Assembly (NCBI GenBank): GCA_024867545.1
Contig: JANFNE010000007.1
Span: 744,001 to 808,000, forward strand
Length of the DNA stretch: 64,000 bases
DNA from: Phytopythium helicoides
Taxonomy: Eukaryota; Oomycota; Peronosporomycetes; Pythiales; Pythiaceae
Reading direction: 5' to 3'
Part shown: positions 23,373-33,452 of the stretch, one piece after another
How the letters are laid out: the number at the start of each line of letters is the position of its first letter
Numbering within the stretch: the stretch's first letter is position 1
The notes under the pieces: generated by a model
Seen by the model: the letters and a program-made list of their open reading frames with translations, nothing else
The model's database searches: none
Told to the model about the DNA's origin: nothing
Translations under genes and position numbers: made by a program

Positions 23373-25112
23373 TCAACACGCGTTGGCGTAGCTTTTTTTC
23401 TCTTCGAGTGCCACAGGAGAATACTGATAATCTCGTGCAGAAGTGCCAGGAGTTCGAGAGAAGAGCTTGGCAACTGAAAAGCGCACTTCTGCAAGAAGCT
23501 TTTGGGTGAAGGAAGGTCGAGGGTGTTTCTGATAAGTCGCCAGCGCGGAGCTTTGAGAATGGCCAGTGTAAGGCTTATCGATAAACTGCAGCTGACGAGG
23601 AGTCCGACGAGCAAGAGCTAAGCTCGGCCGCGGCAAGTTCCCTGGAGTTTCAGCTCTACTTGGATTGATTCTTGGATGGTTCACCATGACTTCGGCTCCA
23701 CGAGCAGCAAGGAGGTCTAAGATATGGTGACGATGTTTTGCTGCTGCTCGTGTCGCTGGTGTAGATCCATCCGAGCTGGTAGCGTTGACGTCTGCGCCAG
23801 CGTACACGAGCCACCACACTGTTGTCAAGCTTTGCCTTGGTGCCGCGATATGCAATGCTGTCTGTTGGAAGATATCGGCCAAATTGACGTCTGCACCGCG
23901 TTCAATGAGAGAAATGACAAGCTCCTCATTCCCCGCCATGACAGCGCGGATCAAAGGAGTCTCATTTCGCTCTCCAGCGGTATTGATATTCGCCCCACAG
24001 TCGAGAAGATAGTCAGCAAACTTTGTACTTGGTCGAAAGCAAGCTCGGTGAAGCGCTGTGTCACCGCCCTTTTCAGCCACATTCACGTCCGCTCCAAATT
24101 CCACCAAAGCCTTGACGATACGCAGGGGTGCACATCCAACAGCTTTAATCAGCGCTGTCCGATCGCAGCCATTTCTGGCGTCTACGTCTGCCCCACAACT
24201 GAGGAGGTACTGCACAATTTCCAAGTTATCCTTGCGAACAGCAATCATGAGAGGTGATTCTTCCAAGCCAGCTTCGTTGATGTCAGCGCCACGTTCGACG
24301 AGAAGTTTCACAACCTCGAGTTTCCCGCCCAAAACTGCACAGCACAAGACCGACACCCCAGTACCGCTCGAAGTGTGCATATCAGCACCGTTGTCAACGA
24401 GGTACCGCACAACATTGGCATGCGCGCGTTCAGCCGCTTCAAACAGCACGCGTGGCATAGTTTTGATCACCATGCAGACATCAGCGCCTGCCTCCACAAG
24501 GAGACGCACAGCATCCCAGCTGTCCCCAGCGATGGCGTCACACACAGGTGATCTCTGAAATGCGTTGACCGCATTAACGTCAGCGCCACACTTGATCAGA
24601 TACTGCGTAGTCGCCGCATCGTTCCGGAAGGCTGCAGCATGCAACGCGGTGATCTTTTTACTCTTGGTTCTCGCGTGAATGTCCACTCCGTTTTCGACCA
24701 GGTATCTTACGAGGATCAGGCGGCTGGACGAATCCAAATGCGTGTTGTGGTCTTCTAAGAGCTCGCAACTCGAGCGACTCTGCTCACTGAGGTTGCCAAC
24801 TGTAGCAGCGATCAGCGCTGTAAACCCATCGTCGTCTCGTGCATTCGCGTCCGCTCCGTTGGACAACAGGAGCCGAGCAATCTTCAGGTGCCCTCTGTCT
24901 GCAGCGCACAGCAGCGGCAAATCACCGCGTCGACCACGTCGATTTACATCGAAGCCGGCCTGAATGAGGCGCTGAACAATTTTGAAATGTCCGCGTTTAC
25001 ATGCCACAATCAGAGGAGTTTCCCCGCTGCAGCAGCGGTCTGAAACCCCACGATTCAGTAACTTGTTGACCCTCTTCAAGTCGCCACTCTTGGCTGCGCT
25101 CAGCAAGTCCAT
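23373..25112 (-). CDS. Ankyrin-repeat protein
   Basis: A single exon of 579 residues from the first in-frame ATG. At least a dozen ankyrin repeats follow one another from near the N-terminus to about residue 480 (typical units: ETPLIVACKRGHFKIVQRLI, DSPLLCAA-like, TALHRACFRPS). A basic, Ser/Pro-rich tail without repeats ends the protein. The frame is open upstream of the ATG but without another ATG, and TCATTT on the minus strand at 25143-25138 looks like an Inr about 26 bases before the start, supporting 25112. Ankyrin arrays mediate protein binding; no catalytic domain is present, so its partner and role are unknown. Confidence 0.82.
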   Translation of the reverse strand: MDLLSAAKSGDLKRVNKLLNRGVSDRCCSGETPLIVACKRGHFKIVQRLIQAGFDVNRRGRRGDLPLLCAADRGHLKIARLLLSNGADANARDDDGFTALIAATVGNLSEQSRSSCELLEDHNTHLDSSSRLILVRYLVENGVDIHARTKSKKITALHAAAFRNDAATTQYLIKCGADVNAVNAFQRSPVCDAIAGDSWDAVRLLVEAGADVCMVIKTMPRVLFEAAERAHANVVRYLVDNGADMHTSSGTGVSVLCCAVLGGKLEVVKLLVERGADINEAGLEESPLMIAVRKDNLEIVQYLLSCGADVDARNGCDRTALIKAVGCAPLRIVKALVEFGADVNVAEKGGDTALHRACFRPSTKFADYLLDCGANINTAGERNETPLIRAVMAGNEELVISLIERGADVNLADIFQQTALHIAAPRQSLTTVWWLVYAGADVNATSSDGSTPATRAAAKHRHHILDLLAARGAEVMVNHPRINPSRAETPGNLPRPSLALARRTPRQLQFIDKPYTGHSQSSALATYQKHPRPSFTQKLLAEVRFSVAKLFSRTPGTSARDYQYSPVALEEKKSYANAC

Positions 25113-25137
25113 GGACACTTTGTCGTGTCGGATTTCT

Positions 25138-25143
25138 AAATGA
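25138..25143 (-). promoter_or_regulatory. Inr-like motif of the ankyrin gene
   Basis: TCATTT on the minus strand, 26-31 bases upstream of the ATG at 25112. Confidence 0.35.
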
Positions 25144-25293
25144 CGCCCGACTTGCTCTGAGACTCGCACAGCATACAGACTGTAGCCACTGACCAACTCA
25201 AGGTACCCATGAAAATCCGACAACTTCCATCTGGAAATCAGGTTCTGACATGTATAAACAGGATTTTAGTAGTTTTCGCGATGGCTGATCTAA

Positions 25294-26638
25294 CTAATAT
25301 TCGGCAGGTGGATTCATCGATGCGACTGCAAGCTCCAATTCGGTTCCCAGCACTTGCAGCTCGTCTCGGTCTGCCAGCATGACCCACATGATAAAAAACT
25401 CGAGCTTTTTCTCGACGGCAGCGAGTTGCTTGGCAACCTTCCGCCTCTCCTTGCGCTCAGTTTTCGACTCGCTCGATTTTTCTCCTGCTGCTAGCTCCTG
25501 GTTATAAACGCTAACCATTGCCTGTGCATCCCGCAACGCATCGAGAGCAAATACTGGACTCGTACGAGCTTTGTGGCGTCATCGATAGCCACTCGTTCCA
25601 AATCATCCCTCGGTGTGCCCACCGCTTGCCGTTCTAGGCACGAGACCAAGACATGCTCGAGCGACTCATACCTTGCGTCTGCTCTCAGCACAGAGCTTTG
25701 GCGCAGCAGCATAGAGGCGGCGTCTGCAAAATCCTGCGAGTAGTCGCCGTTGAAGGCACGAGCACGAACGCGTAGGCGAACAGCACTTCTACAAGGTGGA
25801 AGCGGAGCGAAGGAGACGGAGACCGTCCATCAGGAAGCACAACTGCCCAATCTCGCGGTACTTGCTTGGCCTCCTGGTCCGTCAAGATAGCGGCCGGAAA
25901 GGCGTGCTCGGGTTGGATCAACACCGCACCACCGGATGCCTCCGTGTCCTCGAAATCCGCCTCCTCCTCGCTCCTCTCGTCGTCGTTGGACCCAATCTCC
26001 TCCATAATGAGTGCCCGCCGGCGCGCAGACGTCTCGCGGCGGTATGTGCGCTCATCGAGTAGCCACCACGGCGACCAGAGGCTAACGAACTTGCCGAGCC
26101 TCCCGTCGGCGACCTCGCTCAAGAACTGCGCGCGCTCGTCCTCGGTCAGCGCGTCCAGCGACAGCTCGCCCTGTTCGTCCAGCAGTGCGAGCTCGAGCAT
26201 GCGCTGTGCCAGTCGCTCTCCCTCGTCCTCGTCCAGCGCCTCTCCCTGCAGCTCCCTGTCGTGCTGCTGCTGGAACTGGCGCACGCGCTCCAGCATTGCG
26301 GCCGTCCGCCGCTGCTGCCCGCCCTTGGCGCCTCCGCCCGCCTCATTGCTCTCCAGCTGCATCTCGCTGCGCACGTGCGCCTCGAAGAATCTCTCCGTGC
26401 ACGCCTCGCCGTGCGCCTTGTAGCACGCCACGCTGCAGTACGGCGCGTTGCAGCGCGGACAAGTGTAGCGCGCGGCCTTGAGCGTGCACACGCGGCACAC
26501 GCGCGCCGCCGACGCCGGCGCCAGCAGCGGGCGCTCCGTCTCAGCCGCCACTCCATCGCCGTAGACGCGCACGTCGCGCGCTGGCGACGGCGCCACAGCC
26601 GTCCGCAGCCGCCCGAGCCGGATGGGCACGCGCTCCAT
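25294..26638 (-). CDS. ZNHIT2: HIT-type zinc finger protein, ZNHIT2-like, with two frame breaks
   Basis: About 448 residues if two one-base gaps are bridged. A zf-HIT domain lies near residues 40-80 (CRVCTLKAARYTCPRCNAPYCS, ending ACYKAHGEAC; split here for length: CRVC, YTCPRC, YCSVACY, H, C). The middle part (FVSLWSPWW) and the segment FHLVEVLFAYAFVL, then RAFNGDY, match ZNHIT2, a factor linked to R2TP/HSP90-dependent snoRNP and spliceosome protein assembly. Frame is lost near 25760 and again near 25571. In each place one missing base restores the conserved continuation (RAFNGDYSQDF; TKARTSPVFALDALRDAQ). Start 26638 is 126 bases from the divergent esterase start. Whether the breaks are real is unresolved. 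Confidence 0.8.
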
Positions 26639-26764
26639 CGCTTTTTTGCTGGTCAACGCGGTGATGACTGGTGTACGCGTGGTGTGGCGCAGCGGAAGAC
26701 CTTGCGGTTTGTATGCCATTCCGGTATCTTCCCCCAGGACAACCGAGGAAACCCCACGAACGCG
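26639..26764. promoter_or_regulatory. Bidirectional promoter region (ZNHIT2 / S-formylglutathione hydrolase)
   Basis: 126 bases between divergent ATGs. No clear TATA box is visible. Confidence 0.4.
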
Positions 26765-27974
26765 ATGGCGCTGCAGCTGGTGACGCAGACCAAGGCGTAC
26801 GGCGGCGTGCTGAAGCGCTTCTCGCACGAGAGCGCGACTACCAAGACGCCCATGAAGTTCAGCGTCTTCCTGCCGCCCAGCGCTAGCGACGCGCACAAGG
26901 TGCCGGCGCTCTTCTACCTCGCGGGGCTCACGTGCGACGACGAGCGCGTCTTCATGAAGGCGCCGGGCGTCATGAAGGTCGCGGCCGAGCGCGGCATCGC
27001 CATCGTCAGCCCCTGACACCAGGTGCGAGCGGGTGGGGACGCAGCGATGGCGCGCGCGCGGCTGAACCGTGGACTGCGTGTGGAGACAGTCCGCGCGGCG
27101 CCAACATTGACGGAGAGGACGACGGCTGGGACTTTGGCACTGGCGCGGGCTTCTACCTGGACGCGACCGAGCCCAAGTGGGAGGACCACTACCGCATGTA
27201 CTCGTACGTCACCAAGGTGAGCACGGGCTGCTGCGCGTCTTTGGGGGGATGCCGCGATTGAGCTGACTGCTCTCGCGCTGGACTAATGTAGGAACTGCCG
27301 GCGCTGCTGACGGCCAACCTCCCCATCCTGGCAGACAAGCACTCGATCACGGGCCACTCGATGGGCGGCCACGGCGCGCTTGTTCTCGGCATCCGCAACC
27401 CGGTAAGCACATTGGACCCGTGTCGACCTCGCCAAAGCGTATTGCTCACACCGGACAATTATCTGTGAGCAGGACAAGTACACGTCCATCTCTGCGTTCG
27501 CGCCGATTGCGCATCCGACGCAGTGTCCGTGGGGCATCAAGGCGTTCACGGGCTACCTCGGTGTGGACCAGGAGGCTTGGAAGGTGGGATTGCCATCAAG
27601 GATGTGGCGCGAGAGGTTGACGAAGTCGAGACTCATCGCTGTTGCGGGAAATGTTGCAGGAGTATGACGCCACCAAACTGATCCTCAAGAACGGCCCGCT
27701 GTCGAAGCCCATCTTGATTGACGAGGGACGTGACGACCAGTTCTTCCACGACAAGCAGTTGCTGCCCGAGGCGTTTGAGGTAAGAAGCTATCTATACTCC
27801 TGAGAATTTGTTGGTTGGTTAACTTACATGATGCTTCGACAACAGGCGGCGTGCCAGTCCGTCGGCCAAAAGCTGACGCTGCGCATGCACGATGGCTACG
27901 ACCACAGCTACTACTTCGTCTCGACCTTTATCGAGGAGCACGTTACTTTCCACGCCGATGCGCTGCTGCAGTAA
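26765..27974 (+). CDS. ESD: S-formylglutathione hydrolase (esterase D)
   Basis: Six exons (26765-27022, 27090-27216, 27292-27402, 27473-27583, 27660-27779, 27846-27974) give about 284 residues, the usual family length. The enzyme hydrolyses S-formylglutathione in formaldehyde detoxification and is normally cytosolic. The catalytic Ser is in [10 protein letters not shown], the Asp in EGRDDQFF and the His in DGYDHSYYF. The oxyanion region [11 protein letters not shown] is intact. At 27011-27014 a CCCC run puts the frame out by one base and creates a TGA. With CCC the frame reads [18 protein letters not shown], as expected, across the first intron. A sequencing insertion in the homopolymer is the most economical reading. 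All five introns are in phase. Confidence 0.9.
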
Positions 27975-28248
27975 GCGCTGTCATTACGCCAAGGCTCTTG
28001 CGGCACTACTTCGCACCCGTACTGTCATGGCTCAGCTGAGTTACTTGCAGGAAATGTTCAATGCAAATGATTTCTGCGCGCATGAATTACGTCGCCCCTT
28101 TAATAATACTCTGTTGCATTTTCACTGGGTTCCATTCCCAGTCATCGTCTTTATCGTGGGATGCCGCGCTTACCACGGCCATAACCGCGAGCCGAAGGCG
28201 AGTGCTAGCAATAATACTCTTACGCATCTAAACCATCAATTCTAACTC

Positions 28249-30684
28249 TCATGCCATCGCGTGCAGCGGTGTGCACTCGTTGTAGGCCGCACATGATGAG
28301 CATGCCGAACCAGTGCAGTAAGGTCGAGAAGATGACATCGGTGCATTGTCCTTGAGCTCCATCTTTTCGGATGTCCTAGATGAGGAGGACTCCGGGGTGA
28401 CGAGCTCTCCCGAGTGGATCGGGGCTGGCGGCTGCTTGGATGGTCGCAGACGGCAGGACTGGTCGAGCGTGACGTCTCCAAACGTGTACCGGTACTCACA
28501 GAACTCGGAGAACTCACATCTCGCTTGGCGGTAGTTCCAGTAGCAGTCGGTGTCGATCATTGGTGGCCGTGATGTCTGAAAAGTGGAAGGAGATGCTGTC
28601 AGCCTCGGTGACACCACCTTAGAAGATACAGGTGATTGCTACAAACCTTGTCGGCGCTCGTCTTGCCGTTGAAAATGTGCCGCAACTCCATTCGGAGCTC
28701 ACGCAGAAAGGATGGACTCGAGAGAATCTCGCGATGACGAGCTCCATCGACTTCCCACACGCTAGGTCTGTTCAACAGAAATGGGCACGTCAGTCATAGT
28801 GAGAAAGCACCTCAACACGAACACGCAACCCCACCGTTCGGACACCACTGCTGACTTCTTCAGTGCTCTCGTAAAAAGTGATCTGGTCTTCAGTTGATGA
28901 GCCGAAGAGGCCATTGAAGAAGCCCCCGCTGGATGAAGATCCTGACTCGCGGTAGACACTTTCATCGGCAAGACAGAGCGATTTGCCGTTGAGAGCCTGC
29001 GCGTACTGTGCGTGGTGGGATACCGCGGTGCGGACAGCAGACACCTCTCGAATGTCGTCAGCTGAGAAATACACTGACTGCGGAGTCTGGGTCACTCCGA
29101 CCTTGGTTCCAGCCTTGCCGAGCCAAGTGTGGGCCCACGACAAGGAGTGGTATGGGACCGTGCCGTCTCCCGTTTTGCCGCATAGCTCCGGTGTGTCATC
29201 TCCATCCTCGTACTCGCGCTCTAACATCGTCCATTCCTCAACTCCGGCCGTGCGCTGGTAGTCGTACTTGTCAGCAGCCTAGAGCAGTAGACCTCATGTT
29301 ACAATGCGAGCTAAATGGCTTGAATGAGGCCGCCCAACTGTGTACGTACCGGAACTGTTGACGCCGTACACGGAGTAGACGTTCGCGATAGGAGGGCGCT
29401 CCCAGGCCGAGAAATGGTCGAGCACGCGGTCTTCAGCGTAAAACCGTCGGCGAGCGATCTCAAGGTCGCCGAACAATGGATCTTTTGCTGCCAAGTCGCG
29501 GAAGAATTGACCCGACGCGATGTCGGCGCTCGTGTAGTTAACGACGCGTTCGACGCTGTCTCCGTGTGCATGCAGTCGGTCGTGGTACCGCATCGAGAAG
29601 AGCACTTGGTCATCAGCGGCCGAGGGCTGGCCCTGACGGAATCGGCATGAAGCTGATAATGGCGCCGAACGAGATGACAAGTTCTCGATGGCACTCTGGG
29701 TGACTGGCAGGCCGTTGGTGACGCCAGTGGCGAGGAGCTCGAGCGCCTCGGTACTGCCCAGCAGCGGAGCCCCGACGGCAAAGTAAGCGGCGATGTGCTT
29801 GTCGATCCACTCCTGCCAGTGGTTGACGCCGATCTCGAGCTTGAGCCACGCGAGGAAGTAGCGCAACATGTTGTTGCCCATGGAGTGCGCGATCACAACG
29901 AGTGCTTCACCGCCGTTCAGCTCGACCGTGTACTCGACTGGTCACAAGAAACAACAACGAACGGGATTAGTACCAGTGTCTACAGTAGAAGGCGTGCGAG
30001 TGGACGGAGGAGCTGGCTTACTCTGCTTCATGAGCCGGAAGAAGTAGCGGTCGCGCTCCTGCAGCTTGGCGGCTGGCAGTCGCCAGTCGTAGGCGGCGAC
30101 GACGAGCTGGTCTGGCTCGAGGTGGAAGTGCTGCACGAGGTCCTTGATGAGCGTCCGCCAGACGTTGGACAGTGGGCCTGTGACGAGTCCTGGGTCGAGC
30201 TCCGAGATGCCGTTCACGCCGTCCACCGCCCTGCGCCGATGCGAGAGTCGGTCAGCCTTCCCACGAGTAGTCCAGCGACGGCAAGCCCAACCCACCGCAG
30301 CTTGCAGGCGGTCTCGTCCTGGGTGGCGATGTCCAACTCATGCACCGGATCCAGCAGTCGCTCTGCGCGAGCACGCGTCCAATATCGATCCACAACCCTG
30401 TCGGAAAAAAAGGCAAGCACGTCAAGTGAGTGATCACGTCCATATCATTAGTCGCCGGCGAAACCGCCGAGGCGAGGTCACGCACGGTCTCCGATATTGA
30501 CATCGCGGTAGAGGTTCTTGCGGAAGCCCGTCTCGCAGCGGCTGTGGCTCCAGGCCTCGAGCTGCGAGGACGCGAAGCCCGGCAGCAGCAGCACGGGCCT
30601 CGTCCTGGCCGCCCCCGCGGCCGCCGAAAACGCCACAGACGCGACCGCGGCCGCCCACGCGGCCAGCCACACGCGGAGCCTCAT
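28249..30684 (-). CDS. LCAT/PDAT-family phospholipid:diacylglycerol acyltransferase-like protein
   Basis: About 670 residues in seven exons: 30684-30486, 30397-30296, 30230-30022, 29937-29350, 29278-about 28812, 28767-28647 and 28575-28249. A signal peptide/anchor leads to RPVLLLPGFASSQLEAW, the family oxyanion loop. Then come LWIDIGRVL, AVDGVNGISELDPG, AYDWRL, the nucleophile motif AHSMGNNM, the Asp segment GDGTVPYHSL and a His in DGARHREIL. PDAT moves acyl groups from phospholipids to diacylglycerol; plain phospholipase activity is also possible. The frame breaks near 30343 (one base missing), 29683 (missing) and 29632 (extra G). The splice junctions around 29350/29278 and 28812/28767 do not close cleanly. 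The C-terminus is Cys-rich. Family assignment is firm; the exact protein is not. Confidence 0.8.
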
Positions 30685-31032
30685 GCCGTCGATCCCGGGC
30701 GGAAAAAGCGAATGTGCCGACCGGCCGCCTCGCCCGAGCAGCGCAGGCAGGCAGGCGGACCGAGCGGCGGCGGCTGCGCCTGATTCGCCCTGATTCCACG
30801 CGAGAAACTGGCCGCGCGCGCCTCGCGTCTGCGTTCTTCGACCAGATGCTCCGCGCAGTAATCACGGCAGTCGCCGACCAATGACGTTGCGGGCTAAAAA
30901 AAGGCGCGTCTTATCCGCGCGCGGAGCTGCTCGGCGGGCGAAGCCATCGGCGGGCGGCGCATCGCGACTCCATGGGGATCGCGCGGCAGCTGCAGGCGCG
31001 TCCGCGGGCCTCGCGATGGGCGCGGGACGGCC
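30685..31032. other. Divergent intergenic region, PDAT-like / EF-hand genes
   Basis: GC-rich 5' flank of both genes. ATGs at 30972 and 31016 are in other frames than the EF-hand protein, so this stretch may hold its true first codons if an indel or small intron was missed. Confidence 0.4.
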
Positions 31033-33255
31033 GTGGCGCTGGCGCTGGCGCCGCTCGCGCGCGACCCGCGGCGCCAGCGGTTCGTGCGCGCGAGCGTTTG
31101 CGTGTTGGAGCGGCGCTCGCCGGCCTTCGCGCTCGAGTTCTCGGCCGAGTGCGCGCTGCAGGATCCCGTGGCAACGCGCGTGCGGGCGGCGAGACGCGTC
31201 GACAAGCGCGAGCTGGCGGACGCCATGGAGCGCGCGGTGGCCGCGGGAGAAGACGGAGGCGGAGCGCCGACGGATGCGCTGGGCGAGACGACGAGGAGAG
31301 GGAACGCGGCGCGCCACGCCGCGGTACGCCGCTGGCTGCTCGGAGCCGGGAACGTTCCGGCCCCGCGCAGGGAAGAGCTCGTTGAATGGCTGCTCGCGCG
31401 CATGCTGCTGGCGAGGAGCGGCGACCACTGGACGCTGGTGCTCGTTGGGGAAGACGGCGCCAAGTGGACTGATTATGGCACGGCTGCCAGTGCAACAGCA
31501 GCAGCTGACGAGGATCCGCGGGATGCGCGCCGAGGATACACTCAAGGTCACGCGCCGGTTGCAGTCGAGGCGGAGCCGCTGCTGCTTGACGAGACCGACG
31601 AGTGCCCGCCCGGCTATGAAGTCGCCTCCTTTGCGCCAGCCTCTCCGGTGCTCCGGCTGTGTCCTTCAGGCGCGCCGGTGAACTGTAGCCAAGATGACGC
31701 AGATGACGCGGATGGCGAGGAGGCATTGGATCCCTTCAACATCCGAGAGAACGGCGATCAGGACGCGCCGCCACTCATCGGTTCAGAGGATACACTGCGG
31801 TCCACCTCCCCCATCACACCGGAGGGACACGAAAAAAGCGCTGAGATCCACCACGCACCGCAGCCAAGGGAGAGTAAAGCGCGCAGCCGGTCGCTCCGGA
31901 GCAGGGAGCCAACCGAGAAGCTTGCTTCGCCGGAGCCTGATTCAGAATCACAGAAGGATACCCGGGCAGTTCAACACCGATCGTTCTCCTCATCAGGAAG
32001 CAAGTCGGTTTTTGCACTTGAGCCGGCCACGTTGCGTTTACGCTCGAATTCTTCGATCGCGCACCTGCAATCAAATGAGTGGACCGAAGACCGCCGGCGA
32101 TTTGAAGTCGAGCTCACTGCTTCCAAGAGAGATATCGAGAATGCTAAACTCGAGAAGGCGAAAGCGCAACGTATTGCCGAGCTTCGCACCCAGCAGGTGC
32201 TTGAACGCAGCCGTAGGCAATCTGAACGGACTCGCCAGCGCCGCCAAGATGCGGCATGTGTCAAGCATTTGATCGCAGATACACTCGAATACCATACCAT
32301 CTTGCTTGATGTAGACGCGCAAATCAAGCAGACCAAAATCGCTTCTCTGCGGGAGCAGGAGCGCTTGAAGATTTGTGCACGTACTGCGGCTGGACGTACT
32401 GAGAAGTGGAAGCGAGGAGCTGTGCTCGGCCCCGGACCTTTGTCACAACAAGAGCTCAATTTACGCCGTTCATTCTCTGAAAGGCCGATGAAGTCGGTGT
32501 ACGACCTCCATGGGCGTCGACACAGCTTGTCGGATGCGGGTACTGTGGCGGCAGAGAGCGACTTCGAAAGCGCCATGAAAAAAGTAAGACGCGCACTCAT
32601 TGACTCTGGACACGCTTTAGAAGTGTTTCGCCACTACGACATGGATGGATCTGGCGCGCTGAGCTACACTGAGTTTTTGAGGCTGATGAAAGAAAGTTGC
32701 AACACTACTTTCACCGAGGAACAGAGTAAAGCTTTCTTCCGTCATTTCGACCCGAATCGAAGTGGCGAAATCGACTACGGAGAGCTGCTGTGGGGTTTCT
32801 TCAATCGTCGAGCGTTCCTCAAACGATGGCAGCAAAAGCGGCAGGGGCGATCAGATCGAGAGATCAAGTTGCTATTCTATCGATACGACCGCACTGGGCG
32901 TGGCGCATTGTCGATCGCTGACTTTTTGCTCGCACTCGATGACATGCACATTCGGGTGACTGAAGACGAAGCCAGGCTGCTCAGTATGAAATTTGATGCC
33001 AACCGAGACGGGTATGTAGACTACAACGAGTTTTGCGCGTTCATTTGTGATGCAGAAGATGAGAACCCAAGGCGAGGTGATGACACCACCGCGCCGACTA
33101 ACGATCAAGGACTAGCAACGCGCCAGAGCAACACACAATCCATTCCTACCAGCCTTCAGGGGCGCTCGAGGGTTGATAAGAACCTTATACTAGTCGAACT
33201 ACACGACCTCCAACAAACACAGACGCGAATCAAGCGCGATTTACGCAGTCGATAA
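31033..33255 (+). CDS. EF-hand calcium-binding protein with long N-terminal region
   Basis: A continuous frame of 740 residues, intronless. The C-terminal part has four EF-hand-like units at about 530-680: loops DMDGSGALSYTEF, DPNRSGEIDYGEL, DRTGRGALSIADF (weaker, no acidic residue at position 3) and DANRDGYVDYNEF. A coiled-coil helix precedes them (about 350-430, Arg/Glu-rich). An N-terminal domain of about 150 residues looks folded (VLERRSPAFALEFSAEC, then WTLVLVGEDGAKWTDYG) but was not recognised. The start is unresolved. Position 31033 is GTG, the first in-frame ATG is 31225, and clear coding character begins before it. A calcium-regulated cytoskeletal or flagellar role is possible but not shown. 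Confidence 0.75.
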   Translation: MALALAPLARDPRRQRFVRASVCVLERRSPAFALEFSAECALQDPVATRVRAARRVDKRELADAMERAVAAGEDGGGAPTDALGETTRRGNAARHAAVRRWLLGAGNVPAPRREELVEWLLARMLLARSGDHWTLVLVGEDGAKWTDYGTAASATAAADEDPRDARRGYTQGHAPVAVEAEPLLLDETDECPPGYEVASFAPASPVLRLCPSGAPVNCSQDDADDADGEEALDPFNIRENGDQDAPPLIGSEDTLRSTSPITPEGHEKSAEIHHAPQPRESKARSRSLRSREPTEKLASPEPDSESQKDTRAVQHRSFSSSGSKSVFALEPATLRLRSNSSIAHLQSNEWTEDRRRFEVELTASKRDIENAKLEKAKAQRIAELRTQQVLERSRRQSERTRQRRQDAACVKHLIADTLEYHTILLDVDAQIKQTKIASLREQERLKICARTAAGRTEKWKRGAVLGPGPLSQQELNLRRSFSERPMKSVYDLHGRRHSLSDAGTVAAESDFESAMKKVRRALIDSGHALEVFRHYDMDGSGALSYTEFLRLMKESCNTTFTEEQSKAFFRHFDPNRSGEIDYGELLWGFFNRRAFLKRWQQKRQGRSDREIKLLFYRYDRTGRGALSIADFLLALDDMHIRVTEDEARLLSMKFDANRDGYVDYNEFCAFICDAEDENPRRGDDTTAPTNDQGLATRQSNTQSIPTSLQGRSRVDKNLILVELHDLQQTQTRIKRDLRSR

Positions 33256-33452
33256 TGTATAAGAGATTATCTCGCACAACATTTGTGCCAAATTCTTTCA
33301 TCAATGAAATGGCTCACCAATCTCACAGAAGGGATAAGTAGGTTCGCTCGTGGTTGGCTCCTCAAAAGACCATCTCTAGACTTGTATGCATGCAGCAGCA
33401 CCCTTCTGCTTACTCTAGGCAGAGGACTCCTCTACAGGGGACTCGACAGGCT

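Noticed and set aside
23724..24558. Plus-strand Ser/Thr-rich frames opposite the ankyrin gene
   Set aside because: Periodic spacing simply reflects the antisense of ankyrin repeats.
25224..25293. Possible extra N-terminal exon for the ankyrin protein
   Set aside because: The frame stays open upstream of the ATG but has no ATG or convincing splice sites, and an Inr-like motif sits just before 25112.
30881..31726. Long frames in three registers around the EF-hand gene start
   Set aside because: All are GC shadows of one another; only the frame reaching the EF hands has folded-domain character. One of them could still hold the true start, so the 5' end is left open.
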